From CAVRIA01 sp963721115 (GTDB taxonomy: Bacteria > Desulfobacterota > Binatia > HRBIN30 > CADEER01), in assembly GCA_963721115.1 (NCBI GenBank), contig CAVRIA010000004.1, forward strand, positions 1,054,001-1,118,000: 64,000 nucleotides of DNA, read 5' to 3'. Numbering within the stretch: position 1 is the stretch's first letter; every line of letters begins with the position of its first letter. This document shows positions 34,800 through 43,663 of the stretch, piece after piece. The position numbers were made by a program, and so were the translations under genes. The notes beneath the pieces were generated by a model. It made no database searches. It was not told where the DNA came from and was given only the letters and a program-made list of their open reading frames with translations.

Positions 34800-35969
34800 A
34801 TGACGAAGGCCGAGCACCCGTTCCTGCCGTTTCACCGGCCCAACATCGACCAGGAAGAGATCGATGCGGTGGTGGAGACCCTGCGGTCGGGGTGGCTCAC
34901 GATGGGGCCCAGGACGCGCGAGTTCGAGAGCCGGTTCGCCGAGCGCGTCGAGGCGCGCCACGCGATCGCCGTGAGCTCGGCGACCGCCGGTCTGCACCTC
35001 GGCCTGGACGCGCTGGGGATCGGAGCGGGCGACGAGGTGCTGGTGCCGACTCTGACCTTCGCCTCGACTGCGGCGACGGTTCTGCACACCGGCGCCGAGG
35101 TCCGCCTGGTGGACTGCACCCCCGACACTCTCAACATCAGCGTGGACGACGCGGCGCGCCGCTGTAGTCCGCGCACCAAGGTGATCGTCCCGGTGCACTT
35201 CGGCGGCCACCCTTGCGACATGGACCCGATTCGCGAACTGGCCGACACCCGCGGTCTGGCCGTCATGGAGGACGCCGCCCATGCGGTCGCGGCATCGTAC
35301 CGTGGCCGGCCGATCGGCAGCCTGAGCGAGCTGACCGTCTTCAGCTTCTACGCCACGAAGAACCTGACCACCGGCGAAGGCGGGATGGTGACGACCTGTG
35401 ACGAGGCGCTCGCCGCGCGCATCCGGATGCGACGCCTGCACGGCATGAGCCGCGACGCGTGGAAGCGGTATACGGCGGAAGGGTCGTGGCGGTACGACGT
35501 GACCTATCCGGGGTTCAAGTACAACATGACCGACATGAACGCGGCCATCGGGCTGGTGCAGCTCGGGCGGCTTTCCGAGATGCAGGCCGAGCGCCGGCGC
35601 ATCGTGCAGCGTTACATGTCGGCCATGGCCGACATGCAGGAGATCGAGCTGCCGACCTGCAAGGCGGACATCGAGCACGCCTGGCATCTGTTCGTGGTTC
35701 GGGTGCGCCCGCAGCGCCTGACCATCGGGCGCGACCAGGTCATTCAGCAGCTCAACGAGGCGGGAATCGGCACCAGTGTGCACTTCATCCCGTTGCACGA
35801 GCACAGCTACTACCGGGACGTGCTGGGATTTCGCGCCGCCGACTTCCCCAATGCGGACGAGCAGTGGAAGCGGATCGTCTCGCTGCCGCTGTTTCCCGGC
35901 ATGCGACCGAGCGAGATCGATCGCGTGGCGGATACGCTGGGCGGGATTCTGCGCCGTCATCGCCGGTGA
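34800..35969 (+). CDS. DegT/DnrJ/EryC1/StrS-family sugar aminotransferase
   Basis: The 389-residue enzyme belongs to the PLP-dependent aminotransferases that convert keto-sugar nucleotides to amino sugars. Visible motifs are SGWLTMGPRTREFE (near 28), the PLP-phosphate region SSATAGLHLGLDALG (near 60), MEDAAHAVAA (near 156) and the PLP lysine Lys187 in FYATKNLTTGEGGM. ATG 34800 follows AGGGAAGAG and is close to the conserved start HRPNIDQEEI; an ATG at 34725 overlapping the previous stop would add 25 non-conserved residues. The phosphoglycosyltransferase follows 9-10 bases later. The substrate is probably a 4-keto or 3-keto sugar made by one of the dehydratases or epimerases in the cluster. 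Confidence 0.93.
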   Translation: MTKAEHPFLPFHRPNIDQEEIDAVVETLRSGWLTMGPRTREFESRFAERVEARHAIAVSSATAGLHLGLDALGIGAGDEVLVPTLTFASTAATVLHTGAEVRLVDCTPDTLNISVDDAARRCSPRTKVIVPVHFGGHPCDMDPIRELADTRGLAVMEDAAHAVAASYRGRPIGSLSELTVFSFYATKNLTTGEGGMVTTCDEALAARIRMRRLHGMSRDAWKRYTAEGSWRYDVTYPGFKYNMTDMNAAIGLVQLGRLSEMQAERRRIVQRYMSAMADMQEIELPTCKADIEHAWHLFVVRVRPQRLTIGRDQVIQQLNEAGIGTSVHFIPLHEHSYYRDVLGFRAADFPNADEQWKRIVSLPLFPGMRPSEIDRVADTLGGILRRHRR

Positions 35970-35978
35970 GTGTTTGTC

Positions 35979-37382
35979 ATGCTGAAGCGAATCGTCGATC
36001 TGTTCGTTGCCGGGATGGGGTTGATCGTCCTGCTGCCGCTTCTGTTGATCGTGGCGTTGCTGATCAAGCTCGATAGTACCGGCCCGGTGTTCTTTCGGCA
36101 GGAGCGGGTCGGATTGGAAGGCAGGCCGTTCCGGATCTTCAAGTTCCGGACGATGGTCTCGGGCGCGTACAAGATGGGATCGCGCTTGACCGTGAAGCGC
36201 GATCCGCGCGTTACGCGCGTGGGGCAGATCCTGCGTTGGTTCAAGATCGACGAGCTCCCGCAGCTCATCAACGTCGTCCGCGGAGAGATGAGCTTGATCG
36301 GGCCGCGCCCGGAGGATCCGCACTTCGTCTCCTTTTACTCGCGGGATCAACGTCGCGTCCTGTCGGTCCGCCCCGGAATGGTGGGGCCGAGCCAGATTCT
36401 CGGCCGCGACGAGTTGGAGAGCTACCCGGAAGGCCTCAAGGACACCGAGGCCTACTACGTTCAGCACATCCTTCCCGACAAACTCGAGCGGGATCTGGAG
36501 TACGTCGAGACGAGCAGCTTTTTCGGCGACATGTCGTTGCTGGCGCGCGGTTTGTGGGCGACGCTGCGCGGTGCCGTAAAGACGAAATTCCTGTGGCGCC
36601 GCCGCCATCGAGTCGCCCTGTTCGGTCTCGATTGTCTGCTGGTGATCGCCTCCTGCTATTTCGCGGTCCTCATGCGCTACGACTTCACCCGGCCTGCGGA
36701 TCCGCGTTTTCTCTTCCCGCTGCTGATCGTCCTCGTCGTCCGCACGGCCGCTCTCATGTACTACGGAGCCTATCAGGGGGTGTTCGCGTACTTCGGCCTC
36801 TGGGACCTGATGGCGCTCTTCAAGGCGGTCACGGTGAGCGCCATCCTGAGTGCCGGCTTGACCTTCTTCGTCGGCTTGCAGTCCTACCCGCGATCGGTGT
36901 TCGTCATCGATTGGGCGATCATCCTGTTCCTGCTGGCGGGGGCGCGTTACGCGTTGCGCGCCTGGGTCCGGCAGCGCTGGCAGGAGCGCGGGCACCGACG
37001 GCAGAAGGCGCTGGTGGTGGGTGCCGGAGTGGGCGGCGAGCAGATCGCCCGGACGCTGCTCGAGGACCCTCTGTGCCCATATCGTCCGGTCGGCTTCATC
37101 GACGAGATGCCGGAGCGCTGGGGCTCGCTCATCCACGGCGTGCGCGTTCTCGGTGGCGCCACGGAGCTGCCTCTGGCGGTGTCGGCCAACAACATCAAGG
37201 CGGTCTTCGTGTGCATGTCCGACCTCAGCGATCTGGGCGCGCAGGAGGTCGTCGAGGTCTGCGAGCAAGCTGGGGTCGAATATCGGATCGTACCGACGCT
37301 GAGCGATCTGCTCAGCGCGGATGCTTTCGCGGGTGAGCGGAACGGCGCCGCAGCGGTGGGCGCCGTGGCCGCGCGGCAGTGA
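35979..37382 (+). CDS. Initiating phosphoglycosyltransferase with C-terminal membrane/Rossmann module (reversed WbaP order)
   Basis: Residues 1-200 are a complete monotopic phosphoglycosyltransferase: membrane hairpin (LFVAGMGLIVLLPLLLIVALL), FKFRTM near 47 and the catalytic Asp-Glu in KIDELPQLINVVRGEMSLIGPRP near 88. It would put the first sugar phosphate on undecaprenyl phosphate. Residues 205-465 then resemble the N-terminal half of WbaP or PglF/CapD: about four helices, then a Rossmann-type domain (KALVVGAGVGGEQIARTLL near 344). In WbaP this module precedes the transferase. Here it follows, and there is no dehydratase domain after it. ATG 35979 is preferred; GTG 35970 is possible. No extra base is needed to keep the fusion in frame, so it seems real. 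Confidence 0.82.
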   Translation: MLKRIVDLFVAGMGLIVLLPLLLIVALLIKLDSTGPVFFRQERVGLEGRPFRIFKFRTMVSGAYKMGSRLTVKRDPRVTRVGQILRWFKIDELPQLINVVRGEMSLIGPRPEDPHFVSFYSRDQRRVLSVRPGMVGPSQILGRDELESYPEGLKDTEAYYVQHILPDKLERDLEYVETSSFFGDMSLLARGLWATLRGAVKTKFLWRRRHRVALFGLDCLLVIASCYFAVLMRYDFTRPADPRFLFPLLIVLVVRTAALMYYGAYQGVFAYFGLWDLMALFKAVTVSAILSAGLTFFVGLQSYPRSVFVIDWAIILFLLAGARYALRAWVRQRWQERGHRRQKALVVGAGVGGEQIARTLLEDPLCPYRPVGFIDEMPERWGSLIHGVRVLGGATELPLAVSANNIKAVFVCMSDLSDLGAQEVVEVCEQAGVEYRIVPTLSDLLSADAFAGERNGAAAVGAVAARQ

Positions 37383-37423
37383 ACAGGGGAATCGTCAAAC
37401 ATCTGTCTAGAGAGGGGAACGCC

Positions 37424-38422
37424 ATGGGGGACATTATTGTGGTCACCGGAGGAGCCGGCTACGTCGGCTCGCACTTGACGCGCAAGCTCTTGGCACGCGG
37501 CTTCAAGGTTCGCGTGCTCGACAGCTTTGTGTACGGCGATCGAGGGCTCAACGAGGTCCACGACCATCCGGACTTGGAGCTGATCACCGGAGACATCTGC
37601 AACACGCGGGATCTGGCGCGGGCATTGAAGGGAGCCCGCGGCGTGATCGCTCTGGCGGCGGTCGTCGGCGATGCGGCGTGCGACCTGTATCCCGAACGGT
37701 CCATGGCGATCAACTACGACTCGACGCAGAAGACCCTGGCCGCTTGCCAGGAAGCGGGCGTTCGACGCCTCGTCTTCGCGTCCTCCTGCAGCGTCTACGG
37801 CGCCAACGGGAACAGCCTGCTGTACGAAGAGTCACACCTCAATCCGGTCTCGCTCTATGCCCGCACGCGCCTCATGTCCGAAGAGCTCTTGCTGCGCAAG
37901 GCGGGCGGCGTCGAGATCGCCATTTTGCGTCTCGCCACCGTCTGCGGCGTGTCGCCGCGCATGCGCTTCGACCTGATGGTGAACACGATGACAGCCTGCG
38001 CGGTCGTGCAGCGGGCCATCCGCGTGAGCGGGGCCAATCAGTGGAGGCCGCACCTGCACGTGCAGGACGCGGCGGAGGCGTTCGCCCTGGCGATGGAATC
38101 GCCGGCGGCGAAGGGCGGGACCTTCAACGTCGGATCGGACGATCAGAACTTCACGGTCGGCGAGATCGCGGAAAAGGTCGCCGCTCACGTCGGCGATACG
38201 CGCGTCGACTACGTGCCCAATGGCGGCGACCAGCGCAGCTATCGGGTCAGCTTCGAGCGTATCCGCACGGTTCTCGGTTTTCAGGGCGGGCGCACGGTCG
38301 ACGATGCGATCCGGGAGGTGGACGGGCTGTTGGGCAGCGGCTCGATCGCAGACTTCAGCGACGAGCAGTTCCACAACGCCAAGTGGCTCAGTGTCAACGG
38401 CGCTCGACAGGGGGCTGCTTGA
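37424..38422 (+). CDS. NAD-dependent sugar epimerase/dehydratase (extended SDR)
   Basis: The 332-residue enzyme opens with the Rossmann motif VVTGGAGYVGSHL (GxxGxxG, residues 6-18). It has a SSCSVYGANG segment near 123 and a YARTRLMSEE segment near 145, where the usual catalytic Tyr-x-x-x-Lys reads Tyr-x-x-x-Arg. That change at the Lys position may reduce or change activity. ATG 37424 has GAGAGGGG upstream; the ATG at 37379 lies at the end of the previous gene and adds 15 residues that do not fit the family. It acts on a nucleotide sugar in the cytoplasm. Its substrate is uncertain. Confidence 0.85.
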   Translation: MGDIIVVTGGAGYVGSHLTRKLLARGFKVRVLDSFVYGDRGLNEVHDHPDLELITGDICNTRDLARALKGARGVIALAAVVGDAACDLYPERSMAINYDSTQKTLAACQEAGVRRLVFASSCSVYGANGNSLLYEESHLNPVSLYARTRLMSEELLLRKAGGVEIAILRLATVCGVSPRMRFDLMVNTMTACAVVQRAIRVSGANQWRPHLHVQDAAEAFALAMESPAAKGGTFNVGSDDQNFTVGEIAEKVAAHVGDTRVDYVPNGGDQRSYRVSFERIRTVLGFQGGRTVDDAIREVDGLLGSGSIADFSDEQFHNAKWLSVNGARQGAA

Positions 38423-38424
38423 CG

Positions 38425-39489
38425 GTGAGCCGGGTACGCGTCGGACTCCTCGGCTGCGGCCGTATCGCGCGCGTCCACCGCTCCTATCTGCAAGGTCTCG
38501 CAGAGGTCGATCTCGTCGGCGTCTTCGACAGCGACGAGGCGGCCCGCGGCACGTTTGCGCGGCAGGGGAACCTGACCGCATTCGGGTCGCTGCGCGAGAT
38601 GCTGGAGCGTGGACGACCGCACGTGGTTCACGTGCTGACACCGCCGTCCAGCCATGCGTCGCTGGCGATCGAGCTGCTCGGGGCGGGAGTGAATGTTCTG
38701 GTCGAGAAGCCGTTGGCCCTTTCGGCCGCCGAGGCGGACTCGGTGCTGGCCGCCGCCCGGCGTGCCGGTCTCTGGGTCACGGTCGACCACAACCGCTGGT
38801 TCGATCCGGTGGTGCAACGCGCGGCCAGTGCGCTGGCCGGCGGACGGCTCGGGCGCCTGGTCGGCGTCGAGATCTTTCAAGGCGCGGAGGCCGGCGAGGC
38901 CGACAAACAGGTGAGTGGGAGTGGGCACTGGAGCACTCGTCTGCCGGGAGGCCTGCTGCACAACCTGGCCTCGCATCCGCTCTACCTGATGAGACGCTTT
39001 GCGGGGCCGGTGCGGGACATGCGCGTGGTGGCGCAGGTCACGGGCGACGGGTTCCTCGAGGAGGTGCGTCTGGTCGCCAGTGGAGAGCAGGCGCTGGCGT
39101 CGGTGACGATGTCGATGCGCGCCCGGCCGTTCATGAACCGTGTCGCCTTGCTCGGCACCGAGGCCAGCCTGGAGGTGAACCTGAACAACATGACGCTGCT
39201 CGAGCGGCGGCCGCGCCGCCTGCCGAAGCTGGTCGGGAAGGTGTGGCCGAACCTGAGCGAGGCGGGGCAACTGGTGCGGGCGACGGTGGGGAACGCGGTT
39301 GCCTATGCCGCCGGGCGCCAGCGCTTCTACCCCGGTATAGGCGCCCACCTGCGCGAGCTGTATGGCGCCGTCGCCGCCGGCGGAGAGCCCCCGGTGAGCG
39401 CGGAGGAGGGCCGCGACGTCGTGGCGTATTACGACGAGATTCTGAATCAGAGCGGGATCGACGCCGGCCCGCGGGCGATGGCGGGGTAG
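38425..39489 (+). CDS. Gfo/Idh/MocA-family sugar-nucleotide oxidoreductase
   Basis: The 354-residue protein has an N-terminal nucleotide-binding motif VRVGLLGCGRIARVH (residues 4-18), the family hallmark EKPLALS near 97 (Lys in the active site) and a C-terminal alpha/beta domain with GGLLHNLASHPLYLM near 175. These enzymes oxidise or reduce sugars with NAD(P); in EPS loci they often oxidise the 3-position before an aminotransferase acts. GTG 38425 lies 10 bases after AGGGGG; TTG 38419 at 4 bases is an alternative. It follows the SDR gene after two bases. The pairing of SDR, Gfo/Idh/MocA and DegT enzymes suggests an amino-sugar branch. Confidence 0.9.
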   Translation: MSRVRVGLLGCGRIARVHRSYLQGLAEVDLVGVFDSDEAARGTFARQGNLTAFGSLREMLERGRPHVVHVLTPPSSHASLAIELLGAGVNVLVEKPLALSAAEADSVLAAARRAGLWVTVDHNRWFDPVVQRAASALAGGRLGRLVGVEIFQGAEAGEADKQVSGSGHWSTRLPGGLLHNLASHPLYLMRRFAGPVRDMRVVAQVTGDGFLEEVRLVASGEQALASVTMSMRARPFMNRVALLGTEASLEVNLNNMTLLERRPRRLPKLVGKVWPNLSEAGQLVRATVGNAVAYAAGRQRFYPGIGAHLRELYGAVAAGGEPPVSAEEGRDVVAYYDEILNQSGIDAGPRAMAG

Positions 39490-39492
39490 AGC

Positions 39493-40500
39493 GTGAAGGC
39501 ATTGGTCACGGGAGCGAGCGGCTTTCTCGGGCGTGCGCTGACGGCGCGCCTGCGCGCTGGCGGCATCCAGGTACGTGCTCTGGTGCGTTCGGGTCGTGGC
39601 GCATCAGTGGAGGCAGACGAGATCAGCGAAGGGGACGTTCGAGACGCGTCATCGCTGCGCCTGGCAGTGGCCGGAACGGACTGGGTATTCCACGCCGCGG
39701 CGCGCGTCAGCACCGGTGGAGCGTGGGAGGAGTTCGAAACCGTCAACGTGGGTGGTACGCGCGATGTGATCCGCCTGGCCACGGAAGCCGGAGTCCGGCG
39801 CATCGTTCACGTAAGCTCCCTGGGAGTGTATGCGGTCGCGAGTGACGGCGCCGTGGTGAGCGAGGAGGGACCGTTCGAGGAGGCGGGCGGGGAACGGGGC
39901 CACTATGCGCGTTCGAAGCTCGAAGCGGACCGTGCGGCGCTACAGGCCGCCGCCGCGGGGGCGCCGGTCGCCGTGGTACGTCCCGGGCTCCTGTACGGGC
40001 CGGGTCGCGTGCCACCGCTCGGTCGCCGGGTGATCGCCCTCGGCCCGCTGCGCGTCTTCCTGGCCAGCCCGGGCTACCTGCTGCCCCTCGCCTTCGTCGA
40101 CAACGTCGCCGATGCCCTCGTTCTCGCGGCGCAGAAACCAGAAGCGCGGGGAAGGGCGTACACGATCGTCGATGCCCACGTGCGGCAGGCTGATTACGCG
40201 CGCCTGTATCGCCGCGCGAGTGGCCAGCGCTGGATCGCGCTGTACGCGCCGCTGGGTCTGATCCGTCTCGCCGTGCGCGCTGCCGAAGGGGGGGCGCGGA
40301 TGGCGGGAAGGCGTTCGCCCGTCACCACGCATCAGCTGGAACGTACCCTGCGCAGCGCCACCTTCGAGGTACGGCGCGCTCGCGAGGAGCTCGGCTGGCA
40401 GCCGCGCATCTCGGTCGAAGAGGGACTGCGCCTCGGCTTCGACGCCGGATTGCGGCAGACAAGGGGGCAGGCCGCCGCCCCGGCCCGATCGGTCGCATGA
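39493..40500 (+). CDS. NAD-dependent epimerase/dehydratase (extended SDR)
   Basis: The 335-residue protein shows KALVTGASGFLGRAL at its N-terminus (GxxGxxG), HVSSLGVYA near 110 and the catalytic pair in YARSKLEAD near 138 (Tyr and Lys three apart). The substrate-binding half is typical of the dihydroflavonol-reductase/3-beta-HSD-like SDRs and is less like UDP-sugar epimerases. It starts with GTG three bases after the Gfo/Idh/MocA stop and overlaps the methyltransferase start (ATGA). A nucleotide-sugar or glycolipid substrate is likely from context, but the exact reaction is unknown. Confidence 0.88.
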   Translation: MKALVTGASGFLGRALTARLRAGGIQVRALVRSGRGASVEADEISEGDVRDASSLRLAVAGTDWVFHAAARVSTGGAWEEFETVNVGGTRDVIRLATEAGVRRIVHVSSLGVYAVASDGAVVSEEGPFEEAGGERGHYARSKLEADRAALQAAAAGAPVAVVRPGLLYGPGRVPPLGRRVIALGPLRVFLASPGYLLPLAFVDNVADALVLAAQKPEARGRAYTIVDAHVRQADYARLYRRASGQRWIALYAPLGLIRLAVRAAEGGARMAGRRSPVTTHQLERTLRSATFEVRRAREELGWQPRISVEEGLRLGFDAGLRQTRGQAAAPARSVA

Positions 40501-41246
40501 AGCCGCTCGATCAGAGAGACGAGCTGCAAGCGTACTATCAGGACGAACGCGTCGTCGGGGAATACCTGCGCCGGCGCACGGCGCAGCCCCTCAACGGGCT
40601 GCTCCATCGGAGCCAGGTGGACTTTCTCAACCGCGTCGTCCACGAGCGACGGCCGCGCCGGGTGCTGGAGATCGCGCCGGGACCCGGGCGCCTGACCGCG
40701 GAGCTGGATTTCCGCGGCGAAGGCGTGGCCATCGACAGCAGCCCGGCGATGCTCGCGACCGCGCGCCGCCGCCTGCGCGCGCGCAATCGCGAATGGCTGT
40801 TCCTGCGCGGCGACGCTTTCGTCCTCCCCTTTGCCGAGGCCCGCTTCGATTTCGTCTACACGTTGAAGTTCATTCGCCACTTCCAGCTCGAGGATCGGCT
40901 GCGCCTGTACACCGAGGTGAAACGGGTGCTCGCGCCCGGCGGCGTCTTCGTCCTCGACGCCCAGAACCGCGCCATCAGCCTCCCCCATCGCCAGCGCAAG
41001 GGATTGGATCAGTACCGGATCTACGACGTGCTCTACGAGCGCGAAGAGCTGGTGGCCGAGCTGCAGCAGTCGGGCTTCCGCGTGGCGCGCATCGACGGAA
41101 TGGTGAACCATTTCGCGTTCCAGCAGCAGCTGAATCGCCTCCGGCGCCTGCACCTGTCGGGAGTCGCCCGCCTTCTGATCGACGCGGTCGAGCGCGTGCC
41201 GACGAGGAACCCCTCCACGTGGATGGTCCTGAACGAAGTTGCCTGA
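40497..41246 (+). CDS. SAM-dependent methyltransferase (class I)
   Basis: The 249-residue protein carries the class I SAM fold: motif I VLEIAPGPGRLTAEL near residue 56 (E-x-x-x-G-x-G), an acidic residue at AIDSSPAML near 77, motif II-like DAFVLPFAEARFDFVYTLKFIRHF near 104 and a post-motif LAPGGVFVLDAQ near 143. It would methylate a sugar or lipid in the cytoplasm. It overlaps the SDR by four bases, and the next frame overlaps its stop if its TTG start is used. The acceptor cannot be told. Confidence 0.88.
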   Translation: MKPLDQRDELQAYYQDERVVGEYLRRRTAQPLNGLLHRSQVDFLNRVVHERRPRRVLEIAPGPGRLTAELDFRGEGVAIDSSPAMLATARRRLRARNREWLFLRGDAFVLPFAEARFDFVYTLKFIRHFQLEDRLRLYTEVKRVLAPGGVFVLDAQNRAISLPHRQRKGLDQYRIYDVLYEREELVAELQQSGFRVARIDGMVNHFAFQQQLNRLRRLHLSGVARLLIDAVERVPTRNPSTWMVLNEVA

Positions 41247-41298
41247 GAAGCGGCAGCTCGCGGACGGGTGGCCGAGCCTCCCGATATCGACGGCGCCG

Positions 41299-42435
41299 AT
41301 GACGGCCGAGGCGATCGATATCGAGCTGGCGGGCGTGCGGGCGCGGATCGGCAGCTCCCACGCGCCCTTTCTGGAGTACGCCGCGGTCCACCTCGAGCCG
41401 CTGCGGGCGCGCGGCGAGGGCGAGCCCGTGGTGCGTGCGTCGCTGGCGTGGCACGAGCAGTCGCCGCCGCGGGAACGGCAGGGCGCCCGGCCGGAGCTGG
41501 CGCGCATGGAGCGCATCGATCGCGACCTCTATCGCGGCGAGGGCGAACTCGCCTGGTACCGGATCGACGAGCTGCCGGGTTTGCACCTGCGCTTTCGCTG
41601 GGACGGTGAGCACGTGGATGTCGCCGGGGATTTCTTCTACTCCCTCAGCGCCGACCCGGTGCGCGATCGCCTCAAGCGGCTGCTCTACGGCCGCCGCCTC
41701 GATGCCCTGCGGCAGCGGAAGTTCACGACGCTGCTCTACTACATGGCCTACTACCCGTGCTTCTGGTGGCTGGAGCGCCACCGCGACATGCATCCGATCC
41801 ACGCCGCCGGAGTCGAGATCGGCGGCGGTGTGGTCGTGCTCGCCGGCCCGAGCGGCGTCGGCAAGTCGACGCTCTCCACCGGGCTCGCGGTTGCGGACGG
41901 GGCGCGGTTTCTGTCCGATACCTTCCTGCTGCACGCCGGGATCGATGTGCGTCCGGTGCGGGAGCCGCTGCTGCTCGACGACTGGAGTCGCCGCTGGCTG
42001 GGCGAGGGGGCGGGCCTGCTGCAGGCGATCGACTGGCGCTATTGCCTCGGCCGGCGCGGCTTTCACTGGCCCGCGGAACGGCTCGGAAAAGGCGGTCCGG
42101 CGCGGCTGCTGTTGTTTCCACGGCGCTCGGCGCGGCACTACGTGCGAGCGGTGCCGCCGGCGCGTGCGCAGGGCCAGATCGGCGCCGGCAACGCCATCGT
42201 CAACGATCTGCGCCGCTACCTCGCGTACGCCGGGGTCCTGGAGACGCTCGATCCCTCGCCCCTGGCTCTGGCGCGGGAGAAGAGCGTGTCGGAGCTGGTC
42301 CAGCGCGTGCCCTGCTACGAGATCGGCTTGACGGCCGAGGTAACGAGAGCGGAAGCGACTGCCCTGGTCAGCGAGCTGCTGGAGTCCGAAGCGGGGGCGG
42401 TCGATGCGCCGGAACGCGGCGCGGCGGGCGGCTGA
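41299..42435 (+). CDS. HPr-kinase-related P-loop protein of the EPS locus
   Basis: The protein has about 378 residues from ATG 41299; a TTG at 41239, overlapping the previous stop, would add 20. The first 160 residues are not recognised. From about 165 it has IHAAGVEIGGGVVVLAGPSGVGKSTL-type sequence, that is, a Walker A (GPSGVGKST) in the setting of HPr kinase/phosphorylase, followed by LSDTFLL. This resembles the HprK-related kinases reported in PEP-CTERM EPS loci. HPr itself is unlikely to be its substrate, since the rest of HPr kinase is not seen. It may phosphorylate a sugar or a regulatory protein. It is followed with a one-base overlap by a glycosyltransferase. Confidence 0.75.
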   Translation: MTAEAIDIELAGVRARIGSSHAPFLEYAAVHLEPLRARGEGEPVVRASLAWHEQSPPRERQGARPELARMERIDRDLYRGEGELAWYRIDELPGLHLRFRWDGEHVDVAGDFFYSLSADPVRDRLKRLLYGRRLDALRQRKFTTLLYYMAYYPCFWWLERHRDMHPIHAAGVEIGGGVVVLAGPSGVGKSTLSTGLAVADGARFLSDTFLLHAGIDVRPVREPLLLDDWSRRWLGEGAGLLQAIDWRYCLGRRGFHWPAERLGKGGPARLLLFPRRSARHYVRAVPPARAQGQIGAGNAIVNDLRRYLAYAGVLETLDPSPLALAREKSVSELVQRVPCYEIGLTAEVTRAEATALVSELLESEAGAVDAPERGAAGG

Positions 42436-43659
42436 TGGCGCGCGTGCTGTTCGTCGAGGCCTCCAGCGGAGGAGTGGTGGGCGGCTCGCTCAGCGGGCTG
42501 TACCATCTCATCCGCGGCATGGACCGGGGCCAGTTCCAGGTCGGGATGGTGCTCTACGAGCGCAAGGGAATCGAGCCCGACCTGGCCGACCTGGGCGTGC
42601 AGGTCTATCACGTGCACCGACGCCGCTTGCGCAAGGAGCACGCCCTGCTGCAGTACGACGGCTACCGTCGCGCCAAGCGCGTCGGCGCGGTGCGATCCGG
42701 TCTCCAGCTCGGGCGACAGACGCTGCGCCTGCTGGCCGAGGATCTGCCGGCGGCGGCCGCCCTGGCGCGGGTCATTCGGCGCGAGCGAGCCGACGTGGTC
42801 CATCTGGGCAACGGGTTGCGGGCGAACTTCGACGGCATCCTCGCCTGTCTGCTGACGCGCACCCCGATCGTCTGCCACATCAAGGGGTTCGAGAAGTACA
42901 GCGCCCGCGAGCGCTGGGCGAGCCCGGCGCACGGACATGGTCGTGTGCATGACGCACGCCATCCTCGACTACTGCAGGGCGCGGGGGATGCGAGCCGCGT
43001 CGAGCGCGGGTGGTCTACGACGCCGTGGACGAGGAATGGCTGCGAGCCGTCGCGCTCCGCCGAGGCGGTGCGCGCCGAGCTCGGCGTCCCGGCCGAGGCG
43101 CTCTGCGTCGGCATTGCTCGGCAACATTCAGGAGTGGAAGGGGCAGCGCGTCGTGGTCGAGGCAATGGCGAAGCTCGCCGCCGAGCATCCCACCGCCCAC
43201 TGCCTGATCGTCGGCGGGGTCCACCGGGCCGGCGAGGAGTACGCGCGCCGCGCTGCGCCGCCGCTGTTCGGAGCTGGGCCTCGACGGCCGGGTTCACTTC
43301 GTCGGATTTCGCGAGGACGTTCCGGACGTCATCCACGCGCTGGACGTGGTGGTGCACGCCTCGGTGCGGCCGGAGCCGTTCGGGCGCGTGATCCTGGAGG
43401 GGATGCTGCTCGGCAAGCCGGTGGTGGCGACCGCCGCCGGCGGGGTAATGGAGTTGATCGAGGACGAGCGGACTGGCTTCCTGGTGCCGCCGGGCGACGT
43501 CGACGCCCTGGCGCAGTGCCTGCGCACCGGCTGCTCGCGGCGCCCGACCTGGCCCGGGCGGTCGGCACGCAGGCCCGCGTCTGGGCGCGGCAGCAGTTCT
43601 CGCTTTCCCGCCAGGTGGCGGAGATGAGCGACATCTACGAAAGGGCTGTGAGGAACTGA
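42435..43659 (+). pseudogene. Glycosyltransferase family 4, reading frame broken at six places
   Basis: Pieces of one GT4 enzyme occur in order in all three frames. They are ARVLFVEASSGGVVGGSLSG and GFEKYSARERW (frame of 42435); MVVCMTHAILDYC (from 42937); VVYDAVDEEWL (from 43010); AEAVRAELGVPAEALCVG; GNIQEWKGQRVVVEAMAKL; then GRVHFVGFREDVPDVIHALD and RPEPFGRVILEGMLLGKPVV; and finally LLAAPDLARAVGTQA to the stop at 43659. Removing one base near 42923, 42997, 43055, 43116 and 43252, and two near 43529, restores a continuous protein of about 405 residues. No conserved part is missing. Such even, insertion-only damage with all motifs kept points to sequence error more than a decayed gene. If real, the gene is dead. 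Confidence 0.8.
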
Positions 43660-43663
43660 ACGA

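Noticed and set aside
38425..38427. Earlier start for the Gfo/Idh/MocA gene in its long open frame (from 37678)
   Set aside because: The upstream part is an out-of-frame reading of the SDR gene; the conserved nucleotide-binding motif begins right after GTG 38425.
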